Shown here in pieces: positions 50,301 through 61,198 of a stretch of DNA of 62,500 bases. Source of the stretch: Chrysomallon squamiferum (Eukaryota > Mollusca > Gastropoda > Neomphalida > Peltospiridae). The translations under genes were made by a program, and so were the position numbers. The stretch lies in NCBI GenBank assembly GCA_012295275.1, contig CM022668.1:3578080-3640579 (forward strand). The letters run 5' to 3'. The notes under the pieces were generated by a model, which had not been told where the DNA came from, did no database searches, and was given only the letters and a program-made list of their open reading frames with translations. Position 1 is the stretch's first letter, and the number at the start of each line of letters is the position of its first letter.

Positions 50301-51359
50301 TTTCGACAAATTTGTGTGAGGAAACATTAATAATTTGACATTAGTGATATATGTTTACAGCAATAAATTCTCGACTACCTGAAGAATGGATTCATGGAAA
50401 TAAAGAAAGTCCACCCTATCACTGAAGCAAATTCCAGAAATCAAATTCTTCAATATCCCAGGTAAAGACGTGATGGAATTCAATACCAGCTTGAAAAATC
50501 AATTTCACATTTCAACAAGCATTAAAAAAACTCTTCAGCAACTTAAATTTGTATCACTTTTTCATACTTACATCTCTCAAGGTAAAAAGAAGGTCAAAAG
50601 ATTTTGAAATGCTTATAACATAGCTTTCCAGTGACAACAATTTCATGAAAATCGACACACTGATATCTCCAAAACTGCGGCAACAACAACAATAATGAAA
50701 ATATGTCAGTTATTTTCTTCTTACTTTTATTAATATTGTTCCTGCTTCTGTCGTTTTACTCACGTATCGTCTTGCAAACACAATCAACATTAACACAGAC
50801 ATATTTTTATTCAAATGTATTTGTAATTTTAAATTTCTTCCAGGATTTCCTTCCAGCAGAAAATTCCGCTGTTGTCATCAGTGACTTTGGTTCTATTGAA
50901 GACGTCGCTGAACATATCGAGTACTTAGACAAAAGCGACGACGAGTATGAGAAATATCTCGTGTACAAGAAAGACGGCCTCAGCAACTCACTGTTGCAGG
51001 ACGAGCTGGAACGACGTGAGTGGGGACCAGGAAAACGTCACAAAAGTTTGACTGAAAAGTTCCAGTGTCAGCTTTGTCATAAACTTCATGATGTGAAAAA
51101 AATGGCCGACAAAGGACTCCCTCTTCCAGCTATGAGAACTGCAAATGAACATTTCAGCTGTCCTCCACCTAGAGACTTTGACGGGTTGGGAAAGTACGAG
51201 TTTGAACATACCTTTTTATTGGAGCAGCTTTTCGCGGAGTTCTACGCAAACAGTCTGTTGCATTACTTAAAGAGGGAAGTGAATGCTACGAAAGATGATC
51301 TTTACAGATTTGCAAGACAACTGGACCAAACCGCGATGTTAAACTTGGACAGGACATAA
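44393..51359 (+). CDS. FUT10/FUT11-like fucosyltransferase, paralog E (6 coding exons)
   Basis: Exons: 44393-44400, 45710-45861, 46177-46307, 46754-47163, 48754-48931, 50844-51359; total 464 residues, all borders GT-AG and in phase. The first exon is the 8-nt ATGTCTAG, homologous to that of gene D. Exons 2-3 are identical to D; exon 4 is identical for about its first 230 bases and then accumulates changes. The last exon is a patchwork: its middle is identical to D, but both ends differ (SIEDVAEHIEYLDKSDDEYE near the start, and a different C-terminus ending NLDRT). It shares the LEDFPEIN and DYITDK substitutions with D, so its catalytic status is equally uncertain. Intron 4 hosts a decayed Mutator-like element, and intron 5 begins with a poly-A run right after the donor (about 48,937-48,967). 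A possible AATAAA lies near 51,720. Confidence 0.88.
45393..46466 (+). repeat. Near-identical 1,074-bp block, copy in gene E
   Basis: Partner of 37,133-38,206. The sharp loss of similarity at 46,467, in mid-intron, marks a conversion or duplication breakpoint. Confidence 0.9.
47672..48714 (+). mobile_element. Decayed Mutator-like (MULE) DNA transposon in intron 4 of gene E
   Basis: Both ends carry three tandem units of about 15 bases built on GGACANCTGCNCCC. They are in inverted orientation: left from AGGACACCTGCCCC at 47,673, right ending in CAGTTGTCCT at 48,713. Between them lies a broken transposase C-terminus. About 1.04 kb in all, too short to be autonomous. No exact 9-bp target duplication was found; the flanks GATATAGTA and GATACTAGT are only similar. 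It is absent from the matching intron of gene D, so it was inserted or retained after the duplication. Confidence 0.82.
47772..48480 (+). pseudogene. MULE-type transposase C-terminal fragment, broken
   Basis: Frame 1 (47,772-48,134) reads CFFHLSQCVWHQIQ, then LAALALVP-like and AAFEALSE segments typical of the C-terminal part of MULE transposases found beside FLYWCH-type zinc fingers. After a frameshift near the end of that frame, another phase continues with YFEDNFI, a PRYSVGM segment, an in-frame stop where Trp is expected, and the hallmark RTNNFVE-x-WH near 48,237-48,270. A third phase then gives RKYQEASLRLLKLARQ. The DDE catalytic part is missing. Clearly non-functional. Confidence 0.8.
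49200..49243. repeat. (AATA/AAT)n microsatellite in intron 5 of gene E
   Basis: AAT triplets following AAGTAAATAA units. Confidence 0.85.
49255..50690. other. Gene E-specific intron insert of unknown origin
   Basis: Intron 5 of E is 1.9 kb against 0.63 kb in D, and the extra DNA is less AT-rich and free of microsatellites. It has short open stretches in shifting phases that read like decayed coding sequence, for example around 49,640-49,720 and 50,150-50,330. 'TTTTGGAGATA' near 49,338 recurs in inverted form near 50,664, a hint of paired ends. I do not recognise the source; a degraded transposon is the likeliest explanation. Confidence 0.35.
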
Positions 51360-53487
51360 TTACTTTAGTTGGTACACCCGCCCGCCCTCACACACCGCCC
51401 TCACACACATTAATATCACATATATCACTGAAAAGCTATGACAAAAATAATTAATATATTCACGATTCTGATTACAATATAAACGATAACAGAATACCTC
51501 AAGATTAATAATAATAATAAAAAAATATATATATATAAAATAATATAAAACAAATAAATAAAAAAACATTTCTCTGGTATCTATTGTCCAAGCACTTAAA
51601 CTTATCAAGTTTTCCGTTTTTCTTTATGTTTTATTATTATTTATTTTTACCGTATATTATTTGTGATTTAAGAGACTAATATATAATTTTAATAATTAAT
51701 AATTGTTAGTTTTAAAATAATAAACTGGAGATTTATTGCAAATCCATTAATGACAGAATTTGTTAATTTCTGAACAGTAATAATTTTTTCTTTAAGTTAA
51801 ATTATTTTATCAGATATACACCAAGAAAAGCCTTTGCTCTAATAATCAACCCATAGATAAGAGTATATGTAAGATCGACAGAAGGATAGATCTACACATA
51901 CGCATATACATATACATACATATATACATACACAAGCAAAGAAACAAACAGAACTTGTTAAAATGGCACGTACACCTTGAGTCACACAAGCGATTTAAAG
52001 TCACCATCTTCAATTTGAGAATTAAAGAAATATTTACAACGAAATACTATCCCCGAGCAGTTTCTAGTTTAAATTATTTTCATTGTAGTCGTCACCGTTC
52101 TTAACATATTAAACATCATGGATTAAACGTCTCGTCGTAGAAAGAAACATGCTATAGACCAAATACACCAGTTTGTAAAAATCAGACAGTTTGACTCAGT
52201 TGTCGCTGTAAATAGACAAGCTAAGAATAAGGATTTAAAGTTTTCTGTAGATCATGTTACACTGTGCTTTGATAGGCTGCACTTTTCAGTGCCAGATAAT
52301 TCCGTTCAGAATTCGAAATCTTCTTTCTTCTGATGAACATCTCTCTCTCTCAAAAAACCCCACAAAAACCCACAAAAAAACAAACAACAGCAAACAACAA
52401 CAACACACCGTTTCAAATAGATATAGATATAATTTATTCAACTGTGACAAAAGTAAATGATTTTGTTCACGGCCAACTTCGAGCAATCACATACTGTTAT
52501 AAATCAGCAATAATTTCACAATTAATAACATTAGTGAACACTTTAATAAAATTAATATGAGTTAAGAAGGCAGATAACAGTATGTATATATATATATTTA
52601 ATGGTTATTAATAATTCGTATAATAATTAATAGCAGTAATGAATACTGTATAATAATTAGCTGTGTATCTTATTCATCACAAGCATGTGAATGTCCTTAA
52701 TGGAAAAATTATACAAAAAATCTACAAAGTTCTAGACTAAACCGACAACTAAAGTAAGAGTGTTTAATCTGCTATAATCTTCCCTAAACTAGTTCACTTA
52801 TACAGCAATTAGTTTTCTAACAAATGTTTTGTATTTCTTAGCGTGTGTTTTCATGTCTGTTATGCAGTCCAAAAACATGTATAACAGTTTTCTGTTTATA
52901 ATTATTGTTGTTACGTTATTTTTGTTCTTGTTGTTGTTATTATTACTATTATTATCGTTGTTTTTATTATTTTAATATTTTAATTGTTATAAATATAATT
53001 ATTGTTGTTTTGTTTGTTATTATTACTAGCTATTTGTTTGTTTGTTTATTGTTTATTATTACAATTTTCCCACGCTCTCTATAACGGGTGTGAGGCCTAT
53101 AAAATATAATATAATTATTTTTTAAATCCTTTGATGTTTCTGATGAAACGAAATCAATGAGAGGATCGTACACATAAACCATAACATTTTTTTTTTCTTT
53201 TTTGTCTGATCCCTATTACATGAAAATTACATTTAAAAACATGTTTAATTAACATGTCTTTGTACATATTTATAAATCTCGTTTTGTCACAGTATACGTA
53301 CCTAACAAACATTCACAGTGAGATAACGTCATTCAAACGTCACGTACACATGTAATGAATATTCACAAAATGTGTAAGCAATGAAAACAATGAAAACTAT
53401 AATAAATTTGATAAAAGAAATCTGGGGAAAAAATTAGATCTTAAAAAGAGGATTATGGAAAAATGGAATATAAAAAATAAAATAATA

Positions 53488-53523
<36 letters not shown>

Positions 53524-53808
53524 TAACATTAATAATAACAAAAAAGAAAATAAGAAAATATATTTTTTTTTTTAAAAAGCACTGAAATTAACATTTACTT
53601 TGAAAACATTTTGCAAAGAAAGAGGAAATCTTTCAGAGATTTAATTATTTATTTCAAAAAATTAAATTAATATGTATATTATTATATATCATTTGAAGGT
53701 TCTAGAATGATACCACTGACTCTGTGAAGTATATGAATGAAAAATCTTCCGTATAAACTGCAACCATTTGATTTTGCTACAGATCAAATATACTAAGAAC
53801 TAAAAATG

Positions 53809-53904
<96 letters not shown>

Positions 53905-54454
53905 AAAGGGCTGTGTAATCTATAAAAAATAATAAAGATTTAAACATTCATATATAAATATTTACAAGTTGTTTTTATTATTATTATTTATTATTATTAT
54001 TATTATTATTATATGCTCCCATGAAAAATGTATATATATATATATATACATATATCACATTTTTTAATTTTATAAATAATTTATAAAATACACAAGAAAA
54101 CATAGTTTTTAGAAAGGATGCAAAAACATATAGCTTCCTTTTGAATGAAACTGAAAATCTCTGTTTTAAAGTTAACACATGACAGTTAAATATTTTCTGA
54201 TGTGATGTAGTGTAGATGATAAATAATTTATTGCAGAAGCTGCACTTATATATATTGATGATCGTGACTAGAGAAATAGCTTCATGGCATTGTTTTATAG
54301 AATTAAGCCAAATTACTGAGAGTTCTGTATTTTTATGTTGGGTTAGAAGGGCAGTTAAAGAAAGCAATAAAAGAAAAGAAAAACTGACACATAGTAATTT
54401 AAATCATTCTGTAAATGCATGATGATATTAACAACAAGAACAACAACAACAACG

Positions 54455-54499
<45 letters not shown>

Positions 54500-54822
54500 G
54501 TAAAATGGCTGGCATCCACATCTAATACAAAAAACAAAAAACAAAACAAAAAACTCATAAAAAGTTAAAATCAATTTACAATACGAGCAACGGAAGAACA
54601 AAAATTTACTTTTATTTTTGACAGAAATCTAATCTACTTCTCTACAATTTTTAATCGTGAATCTGTTTTGTAAATATCATGTTATCAGTCAAATAGAAAA
54701 AAAAAAAAAAAAAAGTTCGCTACCATCCATCTCACAGCATAAAACAAGCCTTGTGTCAGCCCAAACACTCACCTACACAAAACGTTTCCTGCCGGTTAGG
54801 AAACAAGATCAACTTTAATTTA

Positions 54823-54853
<31 letters not shown>

Positions 54854-55065
54854 CAAGGACAACAAAACAAAACACAAAAAAAAGAAGAAAAAAAATAAAT
54901 AAATAAACAACAGTAACAAACATTTCGTGAGATTAAATATGATAACGATCACAACTTAAAAATAAGTGGTTGTTTTTTAAAGCAAATTGTCTTTCTAAAC
55001 TGCAACATACTTTTTAAATAATTCTGTAAAATATATAATAATAAAAAAAAAGAAGTTAGAAGAAT
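51360..55065. other. Intergenic DNA between gene E and the receptor gene (convergent)
   Basis: About 3.7 kb containing the duplicated 3' flank of the FUT unit. Simple repeats: TATA runs near 51,525 and 52,585, (AAT)n at about 53,484-53,522, (CT)n(AT)n at 53,812-53,900, ATT at about 53,975-54,010, AAC/AAT at about 54,432-54,499, and poly-A at about 54,823-54,853. No coding exon recognised. Confidence 0.55.
53812..53900. repeat. (CT)n-(AT)n compound microsatellite
   Basis: About 46 bases of CT followed directly by about 42 bases of AT. Confidence 0.93.
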
Positions 55066-55093
55066 TTAATAATAATAATAATAATAATAATAA
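55066..55093. repeat. (AAT)n tract in the receptor gene 3' flank
   Basis: Short AAT tract downstream of the receptor stop codon, probably within or near its 3' UTR. Confidence 0.85.
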
Positions 55094-55265
55094 ATATGCC
55101 AATTAGTATATCTACCAATTTCAAGATGCCTTATATTGTTTAAAGTAACAACATCCATCCTTGCAAAACGTAACATTGTTACTGTGCCGCTGATGTCATA
55201 TAAGTCTACGCTGACGTCACATAATGAGACATTGCTATCGCTACCTTGCATTACATCATATCCTG

Positions 55266-56921
55266 TCAGGTAATAGGGGGATCTGGCTTTAGTAAAGGTT
55301 TTATAACAAGAATTGTCAGCGAAGACACGACGGCGAAAAAGAGAAAAATCCAAAACAGCAGTCTATCGACAACGTGGGCAACAAACTGCCACTCTTGTAC
55401 CAGATCCTGGTGACTTTCGTCAAGGTCCTGGCGGGTCACAAGGCCCCGGATGTGTTTCGTAATTACCTCTCCCGTGTGGTCAATACGTTCATGAGATATG
55501 CTGATTCCGCCGTGAGGAACTGAGCCATTGCAATTACCTCCTTCTGCATTTTCCATGAAAGTCGATAAGTACATGTGGTCACATTTACCATATGCCCTGT
55601 TGCTCATAAAAGATGACGCTCGACCCATACAGACGAGTTTGGCGAAAAAATTAAATATTAATGTTCGCAGCCATCGCGGGACTGGCTTCTGATGGGGACC
55701 AACGTGATGTAGCTGTAACACAAACACTGTCAGGATAATGGATAAGGACGTCATTGCCATGGTGACTGTCAGGTAGATGCCTGTAAAAGATAACAGCTGT
55801 ATTAGAAACTGTCATGAAGAGCACTATCTAATATATTACATGATCAAATATAAATAGTAATGGTTTCTTGGCTCTGCAATGCTAACAAGCAAGCAAGCAA
55901 ACAAACAAACATACAAACAACAACAAACCCAAAACCACCACCACGAACAACAACAACAATAATAATAGTCGTAATAGCAGTAGTAGTAGTAGTAGTAATA
56001 GTAGTAGTAGTAGTAGTAGCAGCAGTGTCAGTTATAGTATAGTAATAATAATAATAATAATAATAGTCGTAGTAGTGGTAGTAGTAATAATAATAAAGAG
56101 AACAACAACTGAAATGAAATAAATATATACAGAAATAAATATTTAAGAAAAGTAAATAAATAGCGGATGTATGCTCTGTATAGAACTTTGTTTGGCTGAA
56201 AGAATATGTTAATATAAATTTGAATAGCGACTTACCTATCAAAGGTACAAATTCTGAGGTGGCCGGCATATTTTCAGCTATCAACAACATGAACACAGAA
56301 AACGCCAAAAGTACAGTAATCCCAAGAGTTATTTTCTCTCCCGAATCAGGAGGCAGCCAAAATCCTAGAAGACTGAGTATCGTTAGCCACAGACAAGGGA
56401 ATATGATATTGAACAAGTAGTACAAAGTCTTCCTTCTGATTATGATCGTAAACCGAACATCCGGGTAGGGCTCCTTGCAACATGCATAATACACTTCCGT
56501 CCTCTTTATGAGAACATCCAGTAACTCCCACTCGCCGCTGAACACGTAATTCTCGAGGTCAACCTTACCTGACCGGTTAGTAATGTCTACCTGAAGTCCA
56601 TCGTAAGTCCACGAGCCAAATTTGAGTTCGCAAATCTGGTCGTCGAAAGGAAAGTAGGTGATGTCAATTTTGCATGAACTGCGGAATTTGGCTGGAGGAG
56701 GCCAAAAGACATTGCCATTGTTTGACACCATGGCTTTGCTGTTCATGTAGCCCTTGGTGAAATCATCAGCGCTAATGAAACAAACGTAACAATGTCGTAT
56801 TAAAAGAGGATGTCAAGATGTTTTATTAATATTACTATTCTGTACTAGCAATAACAACAACATCAGTTGCAACAGGAACCAAACGTGACAATGATTAGAA
56901 TTAGGCGAAAAAAGAAATTAA

Positions 56922-56952
<31 letters not shown>

Positions 56953-57012
56953 TAAAAAATAAGGAAATATAAAAGAAGATATAATTAATGTACTTTTACC
57001 AAGTACACTTAA

Positions 57013-57066
<54 letters not shown>

Positions 57067-58177
57067 CTACACACACAAACACACATATATACACACATAC
57101 AAACACACACACACAAACACATAGACCCTAGACACACACTTATAAACACCCGTACCTGAATAATTTAGGAATAAGTTATGGTTAGGTCAAACACATGTTC
57201 AAATAGAACAAATAGTTTATTTTAGCAAAGTTATGTTTCACTACATTTTAAGGCCATATGAATATTTGAAAAACAAATGTGTGACGCTTAATACGCCATT
57301 TCCCCGTACTTTACATATTGTTAAATTTTATTATCATTATTGTTTTAAAATCGTATTTCACACTGACATAAATCATGGTGGATGTCGCCATTTGAACCAT
57401 TGTATCTCTTTACGAATGAGCTGCTGATTCGTCGCGTACATGCCATGTATATACACAGTGGTACCTTGACTTACGAGTTTAATTCGTTCCGTGAACGAGC
57501 TCAAATCAATTTTCCAAAATGAAATTACTGAAATATTATTAACCCCTTCCAGCCCCCCAAAACCACCCCAATTTTTTGTAACGTGTTTTTAAATAAGAAA
57601 AATATATGTATAAACGACATATATTGTATAAAAAATAAAATAAAAGAGAATGTAACGATATAAATTTGTTTTGTAAAGTGTACAGGGTTACGGTTTCTCC
57701 ATCTTTTCATGGACAGAGGTGCACAGCTTAGAAATTATTTTAAGGCCTTTGGCTGGAGTTATAGCCTTTATCGACTCCTTCTGCTTCAGTATGGTACATA
57801 TCGTACTGCCTAGCCATGTTGACTACACGCACACCTCACTCATGTTTTTCTGTGATTTATTGCTTTAATTCAATGGACATCATTCGCTTCTTCTTCTCAA
57901 CACTGTCCTTTGCACTCACTTTCTTAGGATCCATAGAAATTTGGCAAAAATACTGCACAAAACGTGATCACAACACAACAGAGATGCTTCCAAGGCGAGG
58001 TAACCACGTGATGCAAACGAGTGAGACGCGGATGTTATGTTGTTCATTGCGCCATCTAGCTCGTATCTCGGATTGTGGCTCGCAAAGCAAAGCGATAAAT
58101 CAACCGTGCGGCTACTCGTAAGTCGGAAAACTCGTAAGTTGTAGCACTGGTAACTCGAGGTACCACTGTGTATGTAT

Positions 58178-58250
<73 letters not shown>

Positions 58251-58256
58251 GACAGC

Positions 58257-58293
<37 letters not shown>

Positions 58294-61198
58294 CCATAGA
58301 TGGTACTATTTCAATAATGAAATAAGATCGAACAGGTGAAGAAAAAGATAAGGAGTGAGAAAAAAACGAGGAAGTCAGTAAGAAATATAAGAGCAGAATA
58401 GGAACAGTAATAACTGCAGGTTGTATCTTCTGAGGTGAAAGTCTTTAATAGGAATACATATCCATGTTAAATTACATTTTATGTAATAAATACAAATAAC
58501 ATAAAATAAACAAATATTAATGTCCATCGATATTAACATTTAGAATTATTGGGAGCACTTCTTGGATGCGCTTATTATACAAAAATATTGGGAAGTGTAA
58601 ATCTCAAGTTAAAACTAATACACTGACAGCACAGGTTAGTGGATACTTCGACTACAGCAAACCTGCTCGTTCTGTGTAGGATGTTTTAGATAGCTGATTA
58701 TTTCTTTAGATTCACTTAACAAAAATAACTTTAATCACATATCGTACTAACATTCTTGCGGCGGTTTTAAAAGCGACTGAATTTCGAAGATAACGGGCAG
58801 CTTAAATGACCTGAGGGGAAAAGAGAGACATTTATTTTGTAAATCTTCTGCCAGCTTTAGACGCACATGAAGAATCAGTTTTCATTGATACTGACGTTCA
58901 CTGCTATCTAACCACAACTAAATTGAGACGATTCAACTGAAACTATTATACAGGAAATCGATCGACTGATTCTTGTCTGTTTGGATCTTCAAAGGTTTCT
59001 TGTTTCTATTACAGTAACTTCCAGTAAGTTATTTATTTTACTTCCAGGAGCCAGAACCGAATAGACTAGACGCCTGAGTAAACAACATGGGCAAATAAAT
59101 AAATAAATAAATTATAATAATAATTTTTATATATATATATATATAAATTAGTTAACTGCCAAGAAACTGCCGAGCTTGCAAATTCTGTTAGAAAAATAAA
59201 TTGGCTCTCGCCAAACTTTGAAGAACTTTGATCTGTTAACAGAAAATAATTCTAAAAGTATAACTTCCCACGAACTAGAGAAACAGAAACAGAAACTTTC
59301 TACACATTAGCTCTGTCTGGAACGAGAAAAAAAAACTCTTGGGCGAACAGTGAAGGACTGACAGCCAGTCGCGTTTAAGTATAACAACGTGGATGGAATA
59401 TCACTGAGCTTACAGTTTTGAACAGATTCATTTAAGCACGGTTATTGTAAGTTGATATTCTGTAATTTCGTTATCTCGGATTTCCAGACACCATACTTAG
59501 CACAGGCAGTCATTGTTTTAGTATAAATGTCTATTAGTAGAGATCTGCAGATGACAATGCGAGCAGCCACTTCTGAAGAAACAATCCCGCCAATCATTGT
59601 GGGAACATGGCGAACACGGTGGCTCGCTGGTTTGCATACTGGTCACGTGCCGCTACATGACGTTACGGCTGTCGTTATCATTAACATTTTAATCAACTGA
59701 CAAAACGTGCAGAACGGACATAGAGGCAACAGAGATAAAGAAATATTGTATAAAATAGAGTTTGTTAAACCGAATTAATATTATTTCTATTATTTTTTTT
59801 TTTCTTTGATCAAATCTAGTTTTCCTTCATATTTAGCTTTATAAATGATTTATGTAAATATAAATTATCTTTTTCGTGCTAAACTTTATCATAACGCAAA
59901 TAAATAGATTCTAATGTAACATTGAAATAAACAAAGTCGTCATATAACTGATCTTTATAAATAATGTCTAGTCGTATAATGTCCTTACGAAATGTATGTA
60001 AATTTGAAAAACAATTTTACCATCAAAAATCGTCGGAATACTTTAATAAATACTGCTTTTTATTTTAAAATGAATTTTATATGTGAATTTCATGAAAACA
60101 TTAATGAACAAATTTCTCAAATTTGAATCACGGTTTTAAATAAAAGTCCAGTATTTATAAAAACATATTGTAACGATTTTCTTGTGGCATTTTTCCATCA
60201 CGTCTAGAAATTTGGATGTTCTTATTATATTCAACCGTGAAAGACGAGCCATTTAAAAACATTCTGAAATATTCCAAAAATATTTGCGTGTATGCAAAAA
60301 AAGCATTTCTATTCCCATATAAGTGTAACTACAAGAACTTCATCATTTAATTAGAATAATTTGTTAACAGCGATTAAAATTTAGACGATTCTGTTCATTC
60401 CAGAGAGAACTCTCATCACAGCAGAAAGCACAGTGGTTTCTAACCAAAGCACGACAAACAAACACTAGCTGCTCCGCCTCCCTGCTTGATGTCTCGGTAA
60501 ATTGGCGAGTCAAATTGTAAATTCTTTGTACAGCATTTCGATACGAAGATGCTGAAATAAACTCGATCTTAACAGTAACACTGCTGGATATTCCAGTTTC
60601 AGAAGGTCAAAAGTTATGAACTTGTAATACGTAAACAGAAAAGATGGGAAGGGTTCGAAGGAAAATGAGTTAAGAAAATAATTTGAAAGAAATTCATAAA
60701 ATAGCCTGATCAATCATTAATCAGGAGGTACTACTTTGAAATGTGAATATAATTCCACTAGAAGTCTCAAACCTATGTATAACTCTAGTAGACATATTGA
60801 ACCTACCTGTTATATAAAACTATGTATAACTCTAGTAGACGTACTGAACCTACCTGTTATATAAAACTATGTATAACTCTAGTAGACGTATTGAACCTAC
60901 CTGTTATATAAAACTATGTATAACTCTAGTAGACGTATTGAACCTACCTGTTATATAAAACTATGTATAACTCTAGTAAACGTATTGAACCTACCTGTTA
61001 TATAAAACTGTGTATAACTCTAGTAGACGTACTGAACCTACCTGTTACATAAAACTATGTATAACTCTAGTAGACAAATCGAACTTACCTGTTATATAAA
61101 ACTATGTCGGGTAGCCATATTTTCTCACACGGAATACGAAGTATTCTTAATCCATTGAAATCATCAGGATTCCAGATTAATCGTTCATCTTTCCATTC
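55266..61198 (-). CDS. Nicotinic acetylcholine receptor alpha-type subunit, last 3 coding exons (5' partial)
   Basis: Pentameric ligand-gated cation channel subunit at the plasma membrane. Exons in transcript order: 61198-61089 (110 nt, a size conserved in this family), 56771-56236 and 55780-55266, joining in phase to 386 residues up to the stop. Visible landmarks: [11 protein letters not shown] at the start; the Cys-loop (two Cys separated by 13 residues, [15 protein letters not shown]); vicinal cysteines in [13 protein letters not shown], which mark an agonist-binding alpha subunit; M1 from about [10 protein letters not shown]2 [17 protein letters not shown] with the flanking Glu and central Leu expected of a cation pore; M3 [20 protein letters not shown]; a short M3-M4 loop of about 110 residues; and M4 [20 protein letters not shown] near the C-terminus. 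The signal peptide and first extracellular exons were not found, so they are likely beyond the window. The 56,235-55,781 and 61,088-56,772 introns are repeat-rich. Which alpha subtype cannot be decided here. Confidence 0.93.
55968..56100. repeat. (AGT/AAT)n repeat in the last receptor intron
   Basis: Compound AGT, AGC and AAT triplets. Open frames crossing it from the upstream exon into the intron are artefacts of the repeat. Confidence 0.88.
56925..57120. repeat. Poly-A tract and (CA)n microsatellite in the large receptor intron
   Basis: A-run at about 56,929-56,951, a short TC run at about 57,013-57,026, then CA dinucleotides and imperfect ACACAA units to about 57,120. Confidence 0.9.
57454..58170 (-). 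mobile_element. Tigger/pogo-like DNA transposon, internally deleted
   Basis: Terminal inverted repeats CACAGTGGTACC (57,454) and GGTACCACTGTG (to 58,170), with further inner matches (ACTTACGAGTT-like words), and a TA dinucleotide outside each end. The 717-bp interior carries a Tigger-type transposase N-terminus on the minus strand. It lies in the large receptor intron, in the receptor's transcription direction. Too short to be autonomous. Confidence 0.85.
57660..57934 (-). pseudogene. Tigger-type transposase N-terminal remnant
   Basis: From the ATG at 57,934 the frame reads [18 protein letters not shown] and continues through MSIELKQ to a stop after 25 codons. Beyond it, in the same or shifted frames, pieces such as [12 protein letters not shown] continue the helix-turn-helix (CENP-B-like) DNA-binding region typical of Tigger/pogo transposases. 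Stops and frameshifts break it and the DDE domain is absent. Confidence 0.78.
58171..58292. repeat. (GT)n and (GATA)n microsatellites abutting the Tigger-like element
   Basis: About 75 bases of GT/TATG directly outside the right transposon end, followed by about nine GATA tetranucleotides. Insertion into, or expansion from, a TA-rich microsatellite is plausible. Confidence 0.92.
58293..60770. other. Large receptor intron, remainder
   Basis: Mostly unique AT-rich DNA. A patch at about 59,540-59,700 is richer in CG, holds a CACGTG E-box and a plus-strand open frame of about 49 codons (from about 59,550) that I do not recognise. It could be an internal promoter or enhancer, or chance. Confidence 0.4.
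60790..61090 (-). repeat. 47-bp minisatellite that duplicates an exon end and splice donor
   Basis: 'GAACCTACCTGTTATATAAA' recurs at 60,799, 60,846, 60,893, 60,940, 60,987 and 61,034 (exact 47-base spacing, few variants), and the authentic receptor exon border lies at 61,081 in the same register. On the coding strand each unit contains the exon-terminal ATAGTTTTATATAACAG followed by GTAGGTTC, so six extra donor-like copies lie downstream of the real one (CAG|GTAAGTTC). Confidence 0.93.

Larger units (their letters stand above)
44280..54960 (+). repeat. Segmental duplication, copy 2 (contains gene E)
   Basis: Counterpart of 36,310-43,440 in direct orientation. It is longer because intron 4 gained a Mutator-like element, intron 5 gained about 1.3 kb, and the 3' flank gained (CT)n(AT)n and AAT tracts. 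Limits are approximate; similarity fades just before the 3' end of the receptor gene. Confidence 0.75.

Noticed and set aside
52254-52560. Overlapping plus- and minus-strand frames near the gene E 3' flank
   Set aside because: Low-complexity AAC/AAA-rich sequence with no motif, splice context or homology within the duplication partner.
55844-56235. Continuation of the receptor exon beyond 56,236 into an Ile/Thr/Tyr-rich tail
   Set aside because: The family sequence continues in the next exon through a good GTAAGT donor; the read-through enters an AGT/AAT repeat.
57816-58121. Plus-strand open frame of 101 codons in the Tigger-like element
   Set aside because: The recognisable coding sequence is the transposase start on the opposite strand; the plus frame is its shadow.
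60790-61090. 47-bp repeats as a CRISPR-like or independent satellite
   Set aside because: No spacers, and the unit is derived from the adjacent receptor exon border, which explains it fully.
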